Below are positions 5,618-8,032 of a DNA stretch of 8,032 bases, one piece after another; within the stretch, counting starts at the first letter, position 1, and every line of letters begins with the position of its first letter. A program made the translations under genes and the position numbers. The DNA comes from Candidatus Helarchaeota archaeon. GTDB taxonomy: Archaea > Asgardarchaeota > Lokiarchaeia > Helarchaeales > HEL-GB-A. The stretch is taken from NCBI GenBank assembly GCA_016840125.1, contig JAEOSY010000625.1:1-8032 (forward strand). The letters run 5' to 3'. The notes under the pieces are model-generated. The model worked only from the letters and a program-made list of their open reading frames with translations. It was not told the origin of the DNA and did not search any database.

Positions 5618-6574
5618 ATGAAGAAATGTATTGAGACGACTTTTCTCGCGAAAGCCGTGACTAATCGAAACAACCCACTTGTAATGATTCCCGTGGCGAA
5701 AAATGAGCGGGATCGGAAACAGACCTCCCCGTTTGCGAAGCTAGGTTTTATAAGCGGAACGACCTTACGGGGATGGTTGCGACACGCGATCGAGAAATTG
5801 CTCTTAGAGCATGAAGTATCGGTGTGCCATAATATACCCGACGATTCCGTAACGGCAGCCCGGAATAAAATATACTATAAGGAGGATCACACTCTCGGGT
5901 ACCACTCTTGGGGGAGCTGTAATCCCAACGGGGGCTGTTTAATTTATCAGCTCTTCGGGTTCCGAGATGTTCCAGGGAATTTGTTAGTACCATCTATCCT
6001 GTACTACCCGACCACGACGGGGAATGGATCGGCTACCACTAACATAAATAAAGCGTTCGGTGGGATTGGGCAAGGGCGAGTGGATGGGGTACGGAATAGT
6101 CCCCGGGCGCGGAAAAATTCGCATCAAACCTATCTTTCTATAGAGTACTTGGCAGGCATTGCCATTGAGGCACCCTTTAAATTAATCCTGCATGAAGCGA
6201 ATGAAGATCACGAGACACTTATACGCATGGGGCTGCATTATTTGAATGAGATGATCCAAGCGGATGAGTTCGACTTTCTACTCGGAGGTATGCGAAACCA
6301 GGGATTCGGGAAGGCTACGGCGCTCCCCATGGTGGAGAAAAAGAAACGTAAATCTTCAAAGAGCCAAATACTTGGTGCTGAAGAGAACGCCCCAAGTGGT
6401 GGGAAAAGTCCTAGGATGGAAATTGAATTTAAAACTGATAAAACCCGGTTCAAGATATTAGAGACTAAATTTCAAGCTCTAATAACGAAGGAGAAAATGC
6501 GGGGCTTCGCCATAAAAAAAGAAGCTGTGCAACACGGAGATAATAAAATAGAACTCTCAGAGGCTCCTAATTAA
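5618..6574 (+). CDS. cas7: Cas7-like RAMP protein, probable backbone of a class 1 CRISPR-type effector
   Basis: This 318-residue protein is likely a Cas7-family RAMP subunit, the repeating subunit that coats guide RNA in class 1 effectors. LGFISGTTLRGWLRHAIEKL (42-61) is the characteristic RAMP 'xPGssLrGxlR' segment, CLIYQLFG (107-114) matches the 'C-x-LFG' stretch of Cas7 and Csf2-like proteins, and LLGGMRNQGFGKA (221-233) is the glycine-rich loop. C70, H71, H96, C101 and C107 could bind zinc, as in several Cas7 proteins. After the loop comes an unusual Lys/Ser-rich tail of about 80 residues. The start at 5618 is chosen for its Shine-Dalgarno; an upstream TTG at 5519 would add 33 low-complexity residues that overlap the TATA box. 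The next gene follows after one base. The closest look is to type IV Csf2 or a type III/I-D Cas7; the subtype is not assigned. Confidence 0.75.
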   Translation: MKKCIETTFLAKAVTNRNNPLVMIPVAKNERDRKQTSPFAKLGFISGTTLRGWLRHAIEKLLLEHEVSVCHNIPDDSVTAARNKIYYKEDHTLGYHSWGSCNPNGGCLIYQLFGFRDVPGNLLVPSILYYPTTTGNGSATTNINKAFGGIGQGRVDGVRNSPRARKNSHQTYLSIEYLAGIAIEAPFKLILHEANEDHETLIRMGLHYLNEMIQADEFDFLLGGMRNQGFGKATALPMVEKKKRKSSKSQILGAEENAPSGGKSPRMEIEFKTDKTRFKILETKFQALITKEKMRGFAIKKEAVQHGDNKIELSEAPN

Positions 6575-6575
6575 A

Positions 6576-7304
6576 ATGACTCGTATCCTGCGCCTGTTGT
6601 TTAAATTTCAAACGCCTTACAAGGGAGATATACGATTCATTACAGGGAACGCTATCCGCCATGCCCTTTCACCTTGGGACGGCAAATTGGATTGTTCCAT
6701 TGGGAAATTCACCGATACAAGACGACTTATCATGCCAAAAACATATGAGCCGTTTTTTCAACGCCGAACTGAAGTTTATCTTCCTCCCCATAACTTCGAA
6801 ACATTCTATAATAAAATGAAGGGTAAAGATGATTACCGCTATTTCTCGACACCCGAGTGCGTGACGTTCGACCTGATAGATCCTCCAAACGATTTACTAG
6901 AATCCTTAGAAGTGCGTGAATTCTTGCAATTTGGTGGAGGGCGGAATGCTGGTTTTGGCGCGGCAGTATTGCATGATTCACTCTGGATTGATGTGGATCA
7001 GCTCAATTTACCTATGAACGCAACTCATCTGACCTTAATTGCCCCCATTCTTTATTTACCTGGTATAATTAAAAAGTATAGTTGCAGGCGAGAATGGTTA
7101 GTAGTTTGGAATCACGGGAAATCGAATCATTTGAGAGTATTTGGAGCGGGGCAGTTCTTCCGCCTTAAGGAGGGACTTGACATTCCGCGTCTTGCGCGAG
7201 AGGGAATTCTACGGCGCGAACGTCGTAATCATAAACGAATCTTGAGCCATTTCGGGTTCGGTGAGTTTGTTTTGAACAATTTCGGAAAGGGGGCAGCTAA
7301 ATGA
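6576..7304 (+). CDS. cas5: Cas5-like double-RAMP protein (Cas5/Cmr3/Csx10-type)
   Basis: This 242-residue protein has two RAMP (ferredoxin-like) halves. In the first, RFITGNAIRHALS (20-32) corresponds to the RAMP 'IPGxxLRgal' segment and FLQFGGGRNAGFGAAVL (116-132) is a textbook glycine-rich loop. In the second, THLTLIAPILYLPG (150-163) opens the domain, GAGQFFRLK (190-198) matches the 'aGsvy.lk' strand of Cas5-type proteins, and the domain closes with HFGFGEFVL (225-233), a second glycine-rich loop. Two halves with two loops is the layout of Cas5, Csm4, Cmr3 and Csx10, which cap the 5' end of guide RNA. Cas6, the guide-processing nuclease, also has two RAMP halves and cannot be fully excluded. 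It sits one base after the Cas7-like gene and its stop overlaps the next start, so the three are surely co-translated. The C-terminus is Arg/Lys-rich, fitting RNA contact. Confidence 0.7.
   Translation: MTRILRLLFKFQTPYKGDIRFITGNAIRHALSPWDGKLDCSIGKFTDTRRLIMPKTYEPFFQRRTEVYLPPHNFETFYNKMKGKDDYRYFSTPECVTFDLIDPPNDLLESLEVREFLQFGGGRNAGFGAAVLHDSLWIDVDQLNLPMNATHLTLIAPILYLPGIIKKYSCRREWLVVWNHGKSNHLRVFGAGQFFRLKEGLDIPRLAREGILRRERRNHKRILSHFGFGEFVLNNFGKGAAK
7286..7291 (+). promoter_or_regulatory. Shine-Dalgarno inside the cas5-like gene for the third operon gene
   Basis: A purine run with a G-tract (AAAGGGGGC around 7286-7292) lies about ten bases before the ATG at 7301, which overlaps the preceding stop as ATGA. 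It supports the start and translational coupling. Confidence 0.45.
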
Positions 7305-8014
7305 CTCTAAATCAATTGGAAAACGACACTTCGCTAATACTTTCACATGATTTGCATAAACTTCGCATTGAAGGGGCATTAGCACATAAATCAGCCATGC
7401 CAAATAGTTTAGCGCAACGTGCGGATGCGGTAGCAGCATGGTTGGGACGGGGGAGCGAACACTATTTCCATGAACAGTTTGAGGTTTCAAACTACCGAAA
7501 ATCTCTTATTTTCCCTTTAAGAAACCCTCAGGTTTCACGCCGCATGATAGGCCAACATCGGGCGGAAATTAAAGATCTATTCAAAGAGTCGGATCCTTAT
7601 CACCTGCACGAGGAAATTTTAGTTTCCAAATTACTAAACTTTTACAAGGAGGCACGGGAGTACCCCTATGGCTCATTGAAATACCATATTCTATTAACAT
7701 GTGCCATTTATTATAATTTCTATAATAACTATAAGTTGAAAGATCTATATCTTTGTGAAAATGTCCCTGTAGACTGCCCCTTTCAAATTATCTATCGAGA
7801 TGCACAACGAGAGTGGTCTCTAATCCCCCATAGAAAGACAAGGGGCATGTCCCGGGTTTGGGATAAATTTCATAAGACATGGATGTGTCGTAGAAAAATC
7901 TGTATTGGAGGTGAGCACCGCGTTTTAGACGGATTGCTGTCTTGCATTGGTAGCTGGACGGTAGCCCTAACTACCATCGACGATTTCGGTGACTTTCTTT
8001 GCAACATCTCTTGA
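7301..8014 (+). CDS. Uncharacterised third protein of the RAMP operon
   Basis: I do not recognise this 237-residue protein. Its ATG overlaps the stop of the Cas5-like gene (ATGA), and a G-rich Shine-Dalgarno lies just before it, so it is almost certainly made with the RAMP pair. It is helical in its centre, with the His-rich segment YHLHEEILVSKLLNFYKEA (100-118) and an aromatic run YHILLTCAIYYNFYNNY (128-144). It has eight or fewer cysteines, mainly in the second half (C134, C152, C159, C196, C201, C215, C234), of which C196/C201 with H206 could bind metal. The segment 166-200 is very basic (Arg, Lys, Trp). No glycine-rich RAMP loop is seen, so it is probably not a third RAMP subunit. By position it could be a small 'large-subunit' replacement (Cas8/Csf1-like), a Cas11-like subunit or a nuclease. 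Those are guesses from context. Confidence 0.7.
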   Translation: MTLNQLENDTSLILSHDLHKLRIEGALAHKSAMPNSLAQRADAVAAWLGRGSEHYFHEQFEVSNYRKSLIFPLRNPQVSRRMIGQHRAEIKDLFKESDPYHLHEEILVSKLLNFYKEAREYPYGSLKYHILLTCAIYYNFYNNYKLKDLYLCENVPVDCPFQIIYRDAQREWSLIPHRKTRGMSRVWDKFHKTWMCRRKICIGGEHRVLDGLLSCIGSWTVALTTIDDFGDFLCNIS

Positions 8015-8032
8015 ACCACCTATAGCCCTCAG

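Noticed and set aside
6730..7490. Minus-strand frames of 83 and 93 codons inside the operon
   Set aside because: They lie fully opposite strongly supported coding frames and show no family motifs, so they are shadow frames.
7960..7975. Short inverted repeat GGTAG/CTACC near the end of the third operon gene as a terminator
   Set aside because: Only five base pairs, inside the coding frame and without a T-run.

Overview
The window looks archaeal. Promoters read as TATA boxes about 25 bases before likely start sites, translation starts carry purine-rich Shine-Dalgarno motifs, and one gene is an archaeal-type DUF89/ARMT1-like protein. Base composition is moderately AT-rich. An Asgard or similar deep-branching archaeon is plausible from the style of the proteins, but nothing here proves a lineage.

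Layout. (1) Positions 2-760 (+) hold the 3' part of a class I SAM-dependent methyltransferase gene whose start lies before the window. (2) Positions 770-2416 (-) are a convergent 548-residue protein of unknown function with a probable winged-helix DNA-binding segment. (3) Positions 2417-2841 are a divergent intergenic region with a promoter on each strand, a GC-alternating palindrome, a repeated 13-mer and a strongly structured leader that can hide the Shine-Dalgarno of the next gene. (4) Positions 2842-3960 (+) encode a two-domain GNAT acetyltransferase. (5) Positions 4118-5131 (-) encode a DUF89 metal-dependent phosphatase-like protein. (6) Positions 5132-5617 are a 486-base intergenic region with short inverted and direct repeats. 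(7) Positions 5618-8014 (+) are a tight three-gene operon.

The operon is the most interesting part. Its first two genes encode RAMP-superfamily proteins. The first is a Cas7-like single-domain protein with the family's 'ISGTTLRG' segment, an 'LFG' segment and a glycine-rich loop. The second is a Cas5/Cmr3/Csx10-like protein with two RAMP halves and a glycine-rich loop in each. The third is an unrecognised 237-residue protein that starts on the stop codon of the second. No CRISPR repeats, Cas1, Cas2, Cas3, Cas10 or obvious Cas6 are visible. The set looks like a derived or minimal class 1 CRISPR-Cas effector, comparable in concept to type IV systems or the array-less haloarchaeal HRAMP systems. 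The operon may continue past the right edge.

The left-hand genes look like ordinary cellular genes, so the RAMP operon may be an accessory insertion next to housekeeping genes. No integrase, transposase or tRNA attachment site is visible to support that directly.
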